Notes under the pieces: generated by a model
Database searches by the model: none
The model's input: the letters and a program-made list of their open reading frames with translations, nothing else
Told to the model about the DNA's origin: nothing
Source of the DNA: Pannonibacter phragmitetus_B
GTDB taxonomy: Bacteria > Pseudomonadota > Alphaproteobacteria > Rhizobiales > Stappiaceae
Direction: 5' to 3'
Length of the DNA: 64,000 nucleotides
Assembly: GCF_050510895.1 (NCBI RefSeq)
Contig: NZ_JBNINT010000001.1
Span: forward strand, 1,736,001-1,800,000
Made by a program: the position numbers and the translations under genes
Shown here: positions 44,437 to 54,048 of the stretch, in pieces
How the letters are laid out: each line of letters starts with the position of its first letter
Numbering within the stretch: the first letter of the stretch is position 1

Positions 44437-45687
44437 TCACTCCACGACCTCCGCCGTCTCCAGCACCGCATGCAACAGAACATCGCACCCCGCGCCGGCC
44501 CATTCCTTTGAAATCTCCTCCGCCTCGTTATGCGAGAGACCGCCCACGCAGGGGCACATGATCATGGTGGCGGGGGCGACCTTGGCGGCCCAGCAGGCGT
44601 CGTGGCCGGCGCCCGAAATGATGTTCATGTGGCTGTAGCCGAGCCGTTCGGCGGCGGAGCGCACGCTGGAGACGAGTTTCGGGTCGAAGGTCACCGGATC
44701 GAAATGGCCGACCGCCTCGACCGAACAGCCGACGCCGAGCGCCTCGCAGATGGTGGCAGCTTCCGCCTCGATGCGGGTGCGCATGGAGGTGAGCTTGGCA
44801 AGATCGGGTGTGCGGATATCGACGGTGAAGACCACCTGACCGGGCAGCACGTTGCGGGAGTTGGGCGAGAAGAACACCTGACCGACGCCTCCAACGGCGC
44901 CCGGCTGGTGATCCATGGCCACGCTCTGGACCATCTCCAGAATGCGCGACATGGCCAAACCGGCGTTGACGCGCAGATTCATCGGCGTGGAGCCGGTGTG
45001 CGCCTCGCGGCCCGTCAGGGTGAATTCCAGCCACCACAGGCCCTGGCAATGGGTGACGACGCCGATCTGCTTGCCTTCGGCCTCCAGGATCGGCCCCTGC
45101 TCGATGTGCAGCTCGTAATAGGCGTGCATCTTGCGGGCGCCCACTTCTTCCTCGCCCAGCCAGCCGATGCGCTTCAGCTCATCGCCATAGGTCTTGCCCT
45201 CCGGGTCCTTGCGGTCATAGGCATAGTCGAGGTTGTGCACACCGGCGAAAACGCCGGACGCCAGCATGGCGGGGGCAAAGCGGGCGCCTTCCTCATTTGC
45301 CCAGTTGGTGACGACGATGGGATGCTTCGTTTTGATGCTGAGATCATTCAACGTCCGCACCAGTTCCAGCCCGGCGAGAACGCCGAGCACGCCGTCATAT
45401 TTGCCGCCGGTCGGCTGGGTGTCGAGATGCGAGCCCACATAGACGGGCAGGGCGTCCGGATCGGTGCCTGGCCGGGTCATGAACATGGTGCCCATCTTGT
45501 CGACGCCCATGGTCAGCCCTGCGTCCTCGCACCAGGACTGGAACAGCCTGCGTCCTTCGGCATCGGCATCCGTCAGGGTCTGCCGGTTATTGCCGCCCGC
45601 GACGCCCGGACCGATCTTGGCCATGTCCATCAGGCTGTCCCACAGCCGGTCCGGGTTGATCTTCAGGTTCTGTCCGAGTGCTGTCAT
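44437..45687 (-). CDS. Zn-dependent amidohydrolase, N-carbamoyl-beta-alanine (ureidopropionase) type
   Basis: This M20/M28-type enzyme probably hydrolyses N-carbamoyl-beta-alanine to beta-alanine, CO2 and ammonia (step 3). The 416 residues include the metal-site YVGSHLDTQPTGGKYDG (His/Asp), VVTNWANEEGARF (Glu/Glu), a dimerisation domain with GREAHTGSTPMNLRVN and a C-terminal SGAGHDACWAA metal His. The allantoate/N-carbamoyl-L-amino-acid family is closely similar. The pyrimidine assignment comes from the hydantoinase and aminotransferase neighbours. Confidence 0.88.
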   Translation of the reverse strand: MTALGQNLKINPDRLWDSLMDMAKIGPGVAGGNNRQTLTDADAEGRRLFQSWCEDAGLTMGVDKMGTMFMTRPGTDPDALPVYVGSHLDTQPTGGKYDGVLGVLAGLELVRTLNDLSIKTKHPIVVTNWANEEGARFAPAMLASGVFAGVHNLDYAYDRKDPEGKTYGDELKRIGWLGEEEVGARKMHAYYELHIEQGPILEAEGKQIGVVTHCQGLWWLEFTLTGREAHTGSTPMNLRVNAGLAMSRILEMVQSVAMDHQPGAVGGVGQVFFSPNSRNVLPGQVVFTVDIRTPDLAKLTSMRTRIEAEAATICEALGVGCSVEAVGHFDPVTFDPKLVSSVRSAAERLGYSHMNIISGAGHDACWAAKVAPATMIMCPCVGGLSHNEAEEISKEWAGAGCDVLLHAVLETAEVVE

Positions 45688-45740
45688 CGTGCTCTGCCTT
45701 GAAAATTGCGCCGCTGGGGGATTGGGTCCTCTTGCCAGCC

Positions 45741-47237
<1,497 letters not shown>

Positions 47238-47369
47238 GGGTCGCGTTTCCGGGTTCTGCCTTTGGGCGCGCAAGTGAGGGTCTGGCGGCGGTCTGGCTTC
47301 GTCTTGTTGTATGTGCGGGGTATTTGTGGCGCGTCAGGGCAGGCGGTCCCGCCCCGACGCACGGCTTCG

Positions 47370-48704
47370 TCAGATGTTGTTTTCCAGCACCTTGCGCAGC
47401 TTGCCGAACAGCTCGTCGATCTGTTCCTTCGAGATGATCAGCGGCGGCGACAGGGCGATGATGTCGCCCGTGGTGCGGATGAGCAGGCCATCCTCATAGG
47501 CCTTCAGGAAGGCGGAGAAGGCGCGCTTGGTTGGCTCGCCGGGGATTGATTCCAGCTCAATGGCGCCGATGAGGCCAAGGTTCCGGATGTCGATCACATG
47601 CGGGCAGTCCTTCAGCGAGTGCACCGCCGCTTCCCAGTAGGAGGCAAGATCGGCTGCGCGGGTCAGAAGGCCCTCTTCCTCGTAGGTGTCGAGGGTGGCA
47701 AGGGCTGCGGCGCAGGCGACCGGATGGGCCGAATAGGTGTACCCGTGGAACAGCTCGATCATGTGATCGGGGCCGGTCATGAAGGTCTCATAGATCTGCT
47801 TGGTGCAGAACACGGCGCCCATCGGAATGACGCCCGAGGTGATGCCCTTGGCCGTGGTGATCATGTCCGGCATCACGTCGAAATATTCGGTGGCGAACGG
47901 CGTGCCGATGCGGCCAAAACCGGTGATCACCTCATCGAAGATCAGCAGGATGCCATGCTGGGTGCAAAGCTCGCGCAGGCGCTTGAGGTAGCCCTTCGGC
48001 GGGATCAGAACACCCGTGGACCCAGCCACCGGCTCGACGATGACGGCAGCGATGGTTGAGGGATCATGCAGCTGGATGACCTTGATCAGATCATCGGCGA
48101 ACTCTGCGCCATGCTCCGGCTCGCCGCGCGAGAAGGCGTTGCGGACGGGATCATGGGTGTGGCGGATGTGATCGACACCGGTCAGCATGGTGCCGAAATG
48201 CTTGCGGTTGTTGACAATGCCGCCAACGGAAATACCGCCGAAGCCGACACCGTGATAACCGCGCTCGCGGCCGATCAGGCGGGTGCGGCTGCCCTGGCCG
48301 ATGGCGCGCTGATAGGCGAGGGCAATCTTCAGCGCCGTATCGACGCTTTCCGAACCCGAATTGGTGAAGAACACGTGGTCCATCGGCGAGGGCAGCATGG
48401 CGGCAAGGCGGGCCGCCAGCTCGAAGGCCTTGGGATGGCCCATCTGGAAGGCCGGCGCATAGTCCAGCTCGGCGATCTGCTTCTGCACCGCTTCCACGAT
48501 GCGGGGGCGCGAGTGGCCCGCGTTGCAGCACCACAGACCGGCTGTGCCGTCCAGCACCTGGTTGCCCTCGGCGGTGGTGTAATGCATGTCCTTGGCCGCG
48601 ACAAACATGCGCGGTGCCTTCTTGAACTGGCGGTTCGCCGTGAACGGCATCCAGAAGGCTTCCAGATTGTTGGGAATGGCAGCGGACGCGGCCTTGTCAG
48701 ACAT
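47370..48704 (-). CDS. Class III omega-amino acid:pyruvate aminotransferase (beta-alanine type)
   Basis: This PLP enzyme probably moves the amino group of beta-alanine or beta-aminoisobutyrate to pyruvate, forming the semialdehyde used by MmsA. I start at ATG 48704 (MSDKAASAAIPNN) because GGAGGA lies 3 bases upstream, giving 444 residues. Features are LDGTAGLWCCNAGHSRP, HVFFTNSGSESVDTALK, ILLIFDEVITGFGR and the PLP lysine in ITTAKGITSGVIPMGAV. It is the first gene of the minus-strand catabolic operon, facing RutR-like boxes about 280-330 bases upstream. Confidence 0.92.
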   Translation of the reverse strand: MSDKAASAAIPNNLEAFWMPFTANRQFKKAPRMFVAAKDMHYTTAEGNQVLDGTAGLWCCNAGHSRPRIVEAVQKQIAELDYAPAFQMGHPKAFELAARLAAMLPSPMDHVFFTNSGSESVDTALKIALAYQRAIGQGSRTRLIGRERGYHGVGFGGISVGGIVNNRKHFGTMLTGVDHIRHTHDPVRNAFSRGEPEHGAEFADDLIKVIQLHDPSTIAAVIVEPVAGSTGVLIPPKGYLKRLRELCTQHGILLIFDEVITGFGRIGTPFATEYFDVMPDMITTAKGITSGVIPMGAVFCTKQIYETFMTGPDHMIELFHGYTYSAHPVACAAALATLDTYEEEGLLTRAADLASYWEAAVHSLKDCPHVIDIRNLGLIGAIELESIPGEPTKRAFSAFLKAYEDGLLIRTTGDIIALSPPLIISKEQIDELFGKLRKVLENNI

Positions 48705-48985
48705 AGTTCCTCCTTGCCGGTTCCGGCCCGATGCGGCACGGAAACACGGTCGTGGCTGCAGCAAACTTGCACACGGGTTCGGCTTCAGGCGAACACGGGT
48801 AACGTGAGCCTAGCAGTGCCGGGCACGCTTGTCCGTCATCGTCTTGCGATTTTGCACCTGCGCTGTTCCCTTCATGGCCTGCCGCAGTCTTCTTGCCGCG
48901 TGCGGGCCGGTCGATCTCTGGATATGCCCTGTTCGGGGTCTTGTCTTTTGCCGGTCAGGCCGCTTCGAGAGGACCCGAAAGAAAC

Positions 48986-49001
48986 CTGACCAATTGGTCA
49001 A
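48986..49001. promoter_or_regulatory. RutR-like operator box 1
   Basis: CTGACCAATTGGTCAA matches the known RutR consensus TTGACCAnnTGGTCAA at all but one specified position; bases 48987-49000 are a perfect palindrome. It lies in the 421-base divergent region 48705-49125 between the aminotransferase operon and the tetR pair. Apart from the two boxes I see no gene in that region. Confidence 0.75.
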
Positions 49002-49016
49002 GGAGCGTATGAATCC

Positions 49017-49032
49017 TTGACCAGACGGTCAA
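49017..49032. promoter_or_regulatory. RutR-like operator box 2
   Basis: TTGACCAGACGGTCAA matches the RutR consensus except at one position. CTTGACC and GGTCAAG form a perfect 7-bp inverted repeat (49016-49033). Its centre is 31 bp from that of box 1, close to three helical turns. Read on the minus strand, its TTGACC could serve as a -35 with TACGCT 17 bases on. Confidence 0.75.
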
Positions 49033-49125
49033 GATGATAATTTCATCGGCAGGATGAAAATCTGATCACGGACGCGCCGCGCCGCAATATGCTGACGGCA
49101 TGGTTCAACACGGAAGCGGGGGCGA

Positions 49126-49794
49126 ATGGAGCGCAAACCATCCAGCCGGAGCGCCGCAAGGGCGGAGACCGAACGGGCGATCCTTGAGGCTGCCGAAACC
49201 GTGTTTGCCGAACACGGCTTCCGTGGCGCGACCACGGGCATGATCGCGGCCCGGGCGGGCATCCCGAAGGCGAACCTGCATTACTACTTCGCCACCAAGG
49301 AGGCGCTGTACCGCCAGGTGGTGGAGAACATCTTCACGATCTGGCTGGAAGCGGCCAATTCCTTCGATGACTGCGAGGATCCGGAAGAGGCGCTGACGCG
49401 CTACATCACCACCAAGATGGATATCTCACGTCAGCATCCGATGGGGTCCAAGGTCTGGGCCAACGAAATCCTGCACCGGGCGCCGGTCATTCAGGACTAT
49501 CTTGAAACGACCTTGCGTGATTGGACGGCCAGCCGTATCGCCATCATCGACAGGTGGGTGGCCGAAGGGCGGATGGACCCGGTGGACCCGCGCACGCTGC
49601 TCTACATGATCTGGGCCACGACCCAGCATTATGCGGACTTCATCCATCAGGTTGAAACGCTGAACGGCGGCGCTCCGCTGTCGGAAGAGCAGTTCGCCTT
49701 GGCCCGGGAGAACGTGGTGCAGATCGTGCTATCGGGCGTCGGAATAAGGCCCAAGGCTTGCGCCAGGGCCAAGGGTGGAGACAGCCCCGCATGA
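49126..49794 (+). CDS. TetR-family regulator, RutR-like, first of a coupled pair
   Basis: This is a 222-residue repressor-type protein. The N-terminal HTH (about 14-60) has ERAILEAAETVFAEHGFRGATTGMIAARAG and the recognition segment IPKANLHYYFATKEALYRQV. The ligand domain has the RutR/TetR_C-type LLYMIWATTQHYADF. It is divergent from the catabolic operon and next to two RutR-like boxes. The C-terminus ends in a basic tail, and its stop overlaps the next start (ATGA). Whether it or its neighbour binds the boxes is open. Confidence 0.87.
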   Translation: MERKPSSRSAARAETERAILEAAETVFAEHGFRGATTGMIAARAGIPKANLHYYFATKEALYRQVVENIFTIWLEAANSFDDCEDPEEALTRYITTKMDISRQHPMGSKVWANEILHRAPVIQDYLETTLRDWTASRIAIIDRWVAEGRMDPVDPRTLLYMIWATTQHYADFIHQVETLNGGAPLSEEQFALARENVVQIVLSGVGIRPKACARAKGGDSPA

Positions 49795-50512
49795 CGGATC
49801 AGACCTCTTCCGGCCATCCCCCGGCGCGCAACCGCACCCAGCGCCCACGCACCCGCACGGCCCGCAACACGGGAGCAGCCGCGCAGAACGAGGACGGCAA
49901 TCTCAGCCGCATTCAGGAAATGAACCGCAGCCGCCTTCTGGATGCGGCGCTGGCCGAGTTCTCCCGCCTTGGCTTTTCCGGCGCGACGCTGGACGCCATC
50001 GCAGGCGGAGCGGGCATGTCCAAGTCGAACCTGCTCTACTATTTCCGCTCCAAGACCGAGATTTACGAGGCTGTACTCGCCTATATTCTCGATGTGTGGC
50101 TTGCCCCTTGCGCCGTCTTGATCCCGAGGGCGATCCAGCGGCGGAGCTGACCGCCTACATCCGCCAAAAGCTGCAAATGTCCGCCGATCTGCCGGAAGCC
50201 TCGCGTCTCTTTGCCAATGAGGTGCTGCAGGGCGCTCCGCGCATCCGCAAGGTGCTGGAGGAGGATCTGAAGGAGCTGGTGCGCGAGAAGGCCGGTGTCA
50301 TTTGGCACTGGATGGACAAAGGGCTGATCCGGCCTGCTGATCCGGTGCATCTCATCTTCATGATCTGGGCGATGACCCAGCACTATGCCGATTTTGAAAC
50401 CCAGATCCGCATGGTGACCGGCAAATCGCTGGAAGACCCGGAGTTCCGGGAAGGGGCGGCAGAGACAGTCTGCGGGCTGGTGCTGTCTTCGCTGGGTCTG
50501 AAGGCCACCTGA
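49791..50512 (+). CDS. rutR: RutR-like TetR-family regulator (one apparent frameshift)
   Basis: This is a likely sensor of uracil or thymine that controls pyrimidine catabolism. The repaired length is 240 residues, with a long Arg/Thr-rich N-terminal tail of about 40 residues. The HTH follows (MNRSRLLDAALAEFSRLGFSGATLDAIA, then GMSKSNLLYYFRSKTEIYEAV). The second frame gives LRRLDPEGDPAAELTAYIRQKL, EASRLFANEVLQGAP and LIFMIWAMTQHYADFE, close to E. coli RutR. One C added to CCCC 50104-50107 restores DVWLAPLRRLDPEG. Confidence 0.85.
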
Positions 50513-50529
50513 ACGTATAAAGCTGAAAC

Positions 50530-50565
50530 GCAAAAGGCTGCGACGCCAGTGGCAGCGCCGCAGCC
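50530..50565 (-). terminator. Intrinsic-type terminator for the small secreted protein gene
   Basis: GGCTGCG (50536-50542) pairs with CGCAGCC (50559-50565), with an inner GCC/GGC pair. Read on the minus strand the stem is followed by TTTTGCGTTTC. It lies about 80 bases beyond the stop at 50645 and could also slow read-through from rutR. Confidence 0.5.
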
Positions 50566-50644
50566 CTTGCGGGAGATCAGATGTCTTGTGAGACCGCGGA
50601 ATACGTCAGGGCGGGGAACTCCTGACGGGATGGGCGGTCAAGGC

Positions 50645-50902
50645 TCAGCCCTTCTTCTTGTGAAGCGCCGTGCCCGAGGCACTGGAGGCCGTGCCGCTGC
50701 TTGCGGACTTCTGCTGTGTCTTGCCCGTCTGGGCGGCTGCGGCCGGTTTGGTGGCCGAAGTCTTCGTCAGCAGCTGCGTCTGGTGCTGTGCAGGTGCTCC
50801 GGTGTCCGCACGCTTCATCGTGGTGGCTGCGAATGCGCCGCCTGCCATGGTGGCAAGGAAGGAAGCGGCAAGAACCGGGGCAATCATCTTCTGCAGTTTC
50901 AT
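50645..50902 (-). CDS. Small secreted Ala/Thr/Ser-rich protein
   Basis: This is an 85-residue protein with a clear Sec signal peptide (MKLQKMIAPVLAASFLATMAG to about GAFA, residue 25). The mature part is low-complexity, rich in Thr, Ala, Ser, Gln and Lys, ending HKKKG, with no Cys. The ATG at 50902 is preceded by AGGAGTTGGTGAA on the coding strand, a good Shine-Dalgarno, which supports it as a real gene. Such proteins may bind the envelope electrostatically. I recognise no family. The 232 bases upstream to arfB hold no other gene. Confidence 0.6.
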   Translation of the reverse strand: MKLQKMIAPVLAASFLATMAGGAFAATTMKRADTGAPAQHQTQLLTKTSATKPAAAAQTGKTQQKSASSGTASSASGTALHKKKG

Positions 50903-51134
50903 TTCACCAACTCCTGGGTTATCAGGCCATAAGGACCTGCAGGAAGCATCCGCCTTGCCCGGAGCGGCGCGTGGAGCGCTGTGGGGGAGGGCTTGGCTTG
51001 GCCGCTCCGGAAGGCAAGATCAGCATCCGCCTTTCCAGACATTCTGCCAAGCCATTGTTTTGTTAAATCTTTTTAAGGTGGATGCGCGCAATTCCGCCGC
51101 AATCCGGGCGGCCGGCAGCAAAGGAGGCGGGACA

Positions 51135-51587
51135 ATGGCGGAAGACAACGGCATGCCGCCGCGCGGCCGCATTCCCGTGACCGGAAGGCTCTTCATTGAG
51201 GAGGCCGACCTGCGGGAGGATTTCATCCGGGCGTCCGGGCCGGGTGGACAGAACGTCAACAAGGTTTCGACCGCCGTGCAGCTGCGCTTTGATCTTTCCG
51301 GCAACACCAGCTTGCCGGAGGATGTGAAGGCACGCGCTGCCGAACTTGCGGGCAGCCGCCTGACGCGCAGTGGTGAGATCATCATCCAAGCCGACCGGTT
51401 CCGCACCCAGCAGATGAACCGGGACGATGCGCTGGCGCGCCTGATCGAGCTTCTCGCCCGCGCTGCCCACCGGGACAAGCCCCGCAAGGCCACCCGTCCA
51501 ACCCTCGCTTCCAAACGCCGCCGCGTTGAAGGCAAGAAGCACCGCGGCAGCATCAAAAAGATGCGCGGCAGCGGGCCAGTGGAATAG
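51135..51587 (+). CDS. arfB: Alternative ribosome-rescue peptidyl-tRNA hydrolase ArfB (YaeJ)
   Basis: ArfB enters the A site of ribosomes stalled at mRNA ends and hydrolyses peptidyl-tRNA. The catalytic GGQ is in RASGPGGQNVNKVS (residues 37-39). The C-terminal tail is strongly basic (KKHRGSIKKMRGSG), the part that occupies the empty mRNA channel. AAGGAGG placed 7 bases before ATG 51135 decides the start; the open frame upstream to 50670 is fortuitous. The length of 150 residues is normal. Confidence 0.93.
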   Translation: MAEDNGMPPRGRIPVTGRLFIEEADLREDFIRASGPGGQNVNKVSTAVQLRFDLSGNTSLPEDVKARAAELAGSRLTRSGEIIIQADRFRTQQMNRDDALARLIELLARAAHRDKPRKATRPTLASKRRRVEGKKHRGSIKKMRGSGPVE

Positions 51588-51668
51588 GGAGGTGGGCTAT
51601 AGGCAGCAGTTCAATAACTCATGAAGAGGTGATTTTATGAGTTATAGCGCGAGTGGCTATGGCCCAAC

Positions 51669-52265
51669 TCACGCCTCCTGAGGCTTCGGCAGGCGGAAGT
51701 TCCAGGCGATCAGCAGGTTCATGATCAGCGCGCCCATCAGCGACCAGATCAGTTTGTCCGGCGCGATGACGAAAAGGGCACCGGTGAAGATGAGCGCATC
51801 CAGCGCCATTTGCACCCAGCCGGCCGGGATACCTCGCGTTTCCTGCAGATAGAGGCCGAGAATGCCGATGCCACCGGCGCTGGCCTTGTGGCGGAACAGG
51901 GCAATGAGGCCGATGGAGCAGCAGCAACCAGCCAGAACGCCCGCCAGTGGCACAGGCAACTGCTGGAAGGTGACCAGCTCTGTCAGCAGTGGCGACAGCA
52001 GCGAGATGCCAGCCACAGAAATCAGCGTGCGCAGGGTAAAGCCAGGTCCGCGCCGCCGCCAGGCCAGCACATAGAAGGGCAGGTTGACGCAGAAGAACAC
52101 CAGACCAAAGGGCAGGGGCGTTGCCATGGAGATAAGAACAGAAAGCCCTGCCAGCTGCCCTGTCACCAGCCCGGCGGCCTTGAGGAAGACGACGCCGAGG
52201 CTGGTCATGACCACGCCGAAGGCAAGGCCTTGAACGTCATCGAAAATGTCTTTGGCTCTAAACAT
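51669..52265 (-). CDS. YitT family membrane protein
   Basis: About 198 residues with five or six predicted helices (for example GLAFGVVMTSLGVVFLKAAG, LISMATPLPFGLVFFCVNLPFYVLAW, LMGALIMNLLIAWNF). ASAGGIGILGLYLQETRG is a family-typical loop. I start at ATG 52265 (MFRAKDIFDDVQG); the longer frame would run into the upstream oxidase gene. The function of YitT proteins is unknown. It follows the oxidase by 20 bases and is convergent with arfB. Confidence 0.8.
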   Translation of the reverse strand: MFRAKDIFDDVQGLAFGVVMTSLGVVFLKAAGLVTGQLAGLSVLISMATPLPFGLVFFCVNLPFYVLAWRRRGPGFTLRTLISVAGISLLSPLLTELVTFQQLPVPLAGVLAGCCCSIGLIALFRHKASAGGIGILGLYLQETRGIPAGWVQMALDALIFTGALFVIAPDKLIWSLMGALIMNLLIAWNFRLPKPQEA

Positions 52266-52285
52266 GGCCGGAGCGGCTCCGAAAA

Positions 52286-53536
52286 TCAGGAAAGCTGGCT
52301 TGCAGGGGAAAGAGCGTGGGGCAGCGTGCCGGGAGTATCCTGCTTCAACTCCCCGTCCAGCGTACGGGCGAGGATATCCGCCGTGACAGGGCCCAATGTA
52401 AAGCCCTGATGCCCGTGGCCGAAGTTCGCCCACAGGCCTGTTTCACGCGGCACCGGGCCAACCATGGGCAGCATGCCCGGAAGGCAGGGGCGGGTGCCGA
52501 ACCATTGAGGCTCCTCGATGCGTGGCCCCAGATCGATCAGCCCGCCAACGCTGGCCTCGGCCCGGCGCAACTGGCGCGGATCAGCCTTGGCGCCATGGGC
52601 CACAAGCGCCGCCCCCGAAGAAAGGCGCAGGCCCTTGCGCATGCCTGCCACAACGATGCCGTTCGCTGCATCCAGGAAAGGACGGCGTGGCATCTGCGGG
52701 GCCTGATAGTGGGCGTGATAGCCGCGCTTCAGCACCATCGGCACGGCTATGCCAAAGCGCGCCAGCAGCTGCCTGGTCCAGGGGCCAAGGCAGAGCACCA
52801 CGGTTTGCGCGCTGACCGGCCCCTCCGCGCCCGCAACCTGCCAGCCGGATGATGTCCGCCGCAACATGGCAGCATCAGCGGCGGCGATTGTCCCGCCTCG
52901 GGCTTCAAAGAGCGCGGCATAGGCCTTGGTGAGGCCGCCGGGATCGGCGCAACTCCAGCTGCCCGTGTAGTGAATGACACCAGCGGGAGCTTGCAGCAGC
53001 GAAGGCTCCTCGCGCATCCATGCAGCCCCGGTGACGGCACGGAACGGCACGCCATAGGCTTCCTGCAACCGCCGGGCCTCTCCTGCAGCAGCTTCAAAGG
53101 CCTTCGGGTCACGATGCAGAATGGCCAGCCCCTCACGCGCAATCAGGTTGCCGCTGCCGGAGGCTTCGATCAGCGGATCATGGGCAGCGCAGGCCTGTGC
53201 TGTCAGCTGGCTATAAACAGCAGAGACCGCCCGGTGGCGCGCCGGGGCTGACGCCCGAAAGTAGCGCCACAGGGCAGGGGCCATTGCGGCAATGCCGGCC
53301 GGGGACCAGACAAGATCATTGCTGCCGCCGAGCGCGTAGCGCAGCAGCGTGAGCGGATCGCGCGGCATGGCATAGGGCTCTGCCGCCTCGGCCTGAATGA
53401 CACCGGCATTGCCATAGCTGGTTTCTTCTCCAGGCGCGCCCCGGTCAGCCAGCACCACCCGGTGCCCGCGCCCTTGCAGCGCCAGCGCGGTTGAAACGCC
53501 AACCATACCGGCGCCTAGCACGATAATGTCCTGCAT
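52286..53536 (-). CDS. FAD-dependent D-amino acid dehydrogenase/oxidase (DadA-like)
   Basis: This flavoenzyme of the DAO/DadA family probably oxidises a D-amino acid or related amine. I start at ATG 53536 (MQDIIVLGAGMVGVSTALAL), placing the GxGxxG FAD motif at residues 8-13, followed by the acidic end of strand 2 (VVLADRG). The 416 residues include TVVLCLGPWTRQLLARFG, LKRGYHAHYQ and the C-terminal FAD segment NFGHGHQGFTLGPVTADILA. The frame upstream of the ATG overlaps a palindromic repeat and is not coding. Its substrate is unknown. Confidence 0.87.
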   Translation of the reverse strand: MQDIIVLGAGMVGVSTALALQGRGHRVVLADRGAPGEETSYGNAGVIQAEAAEPYAMPRDPLTLLRYALGGSNDLVWSPAGIAAMAPALWRYFRASAPARHRAVSAVYSQLTAQACAAHDPLIEASGSGNLIAREGLAILHRDPKAFEAAAGEARRLQEAYGVPFRAVTGAAWMREEPSLLQAPAGVIHYTGSWSCADPGGLTKAYAALFEARGGTIAAADAAMLRRTSSGWQVAGAEGPVSAQTVVLCLGPWTRQLLARFGIAVPMVLKRGYHAHYQAPQMPRRPFLDAANGIVVAGMRKGLRLSSGAALVAHGAKADPRQLRRAEASVGGLIDLGPRIEEPQWFGTRPCLPGMLPMVGPVPRETGLWANFGHGHQGFTLGPVTADILARTLDGELKQDTPGTLPHALSPASQLS

Positions 53537-53594
53537 GAATGGAGTTCCTTGAGAGCGGAAAATCAAGGCCACAGAGACCGGCCGTCCCCCGCGC

Positions 53595-53685
53595 CGTCCC
53601 GGCCTTGTGCCGGGACCTGTCAGGTGCGTTGTCAACCGTCCCTTACAGGTCCCGGATCTTCGCTTCACGGCATCCGGGATCACGC
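53595..53685. repeat. Double palindromic repeat, copy E
   Basis: Two hairpins lie side by side: GTCCCGG (53596-53602) with CCGGGAC (53610-53616), and the segment from GTCCCGGATC (53649) to ATCCGGGAT (53672-53680). They are linked by a 9-bp outer pair GGGACCTGT (53612-53620) and ACAGGTCCC (53645-53653). The right hairpin matches copy D. It lies between ridA and the oxidase gene, both on the minus strand. Confidence 0.65.
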
Positions 53686-53700
53686 GGTATCTGAGCGCCC

Positions 53701-54045
53701 TTACGCCTGCGCGATGACGGTGATTTCCAGCTTCGCGTCAATCATTAGCCCTGACTGGACCGTGGTGCGGACGGGCAGGGGATCGGAGAAGAATTCCGCA
53801 TAGGCCGCATTGAAGGCGGCGAAGTCCTTCGCGTCCGTCAGATAGCAGGTGCAGGAGACCACATGAGCCATGGTCAGGCCCTCACCTTCCAGCGTTGCCT
53901 TGATGCGCGACAGGCAGTTGCGGGTTTGCGCCTCGATGCCTTCGGGAATGGAGCCATCGGCAGCAAAGCCGAGTTCTCCCGCCAGATAGACGGTGGAGCC
54001 GGCGCGGCGGACCTTGGAGAAGGGAAGTTTTGCAGGTGCGGTCAT
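53701..54045 (-). CDS. RidA family (YjgF/YER057c/UK114) protein
   Basis: RidA-type enzymes hydrolyse reactive enamines or imines formed by PLP enzymes and oxidases, or act as specific deaminases in catabolic operons. The 114 residues have the fold's AGSTVYLAGELGFAADGSIPEG, QTRNCLSRIKATLEGEG, TCYLTDAKDFAAFN and the C-terminal IDAKLEITVIAQA. The usual catalytic Arg is in the LPVRTTVQ segment. It starts 4 bases after the tetR stop, so it is co-translated with that gene. Confidence 0.88.
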   Translation of the reverse strand: MTAPAKLPFSKVRRAGSTVYLAGELGFAADGSIPEGIEAQTRNCLSRIKATLEGEGLTMAHVVSCTCYLTDAKDFAAFNAAYAEFFSDPLPVRTTVQSGLMIDAKLEITVIAQA

Positions 54046-54048
54046 GGT

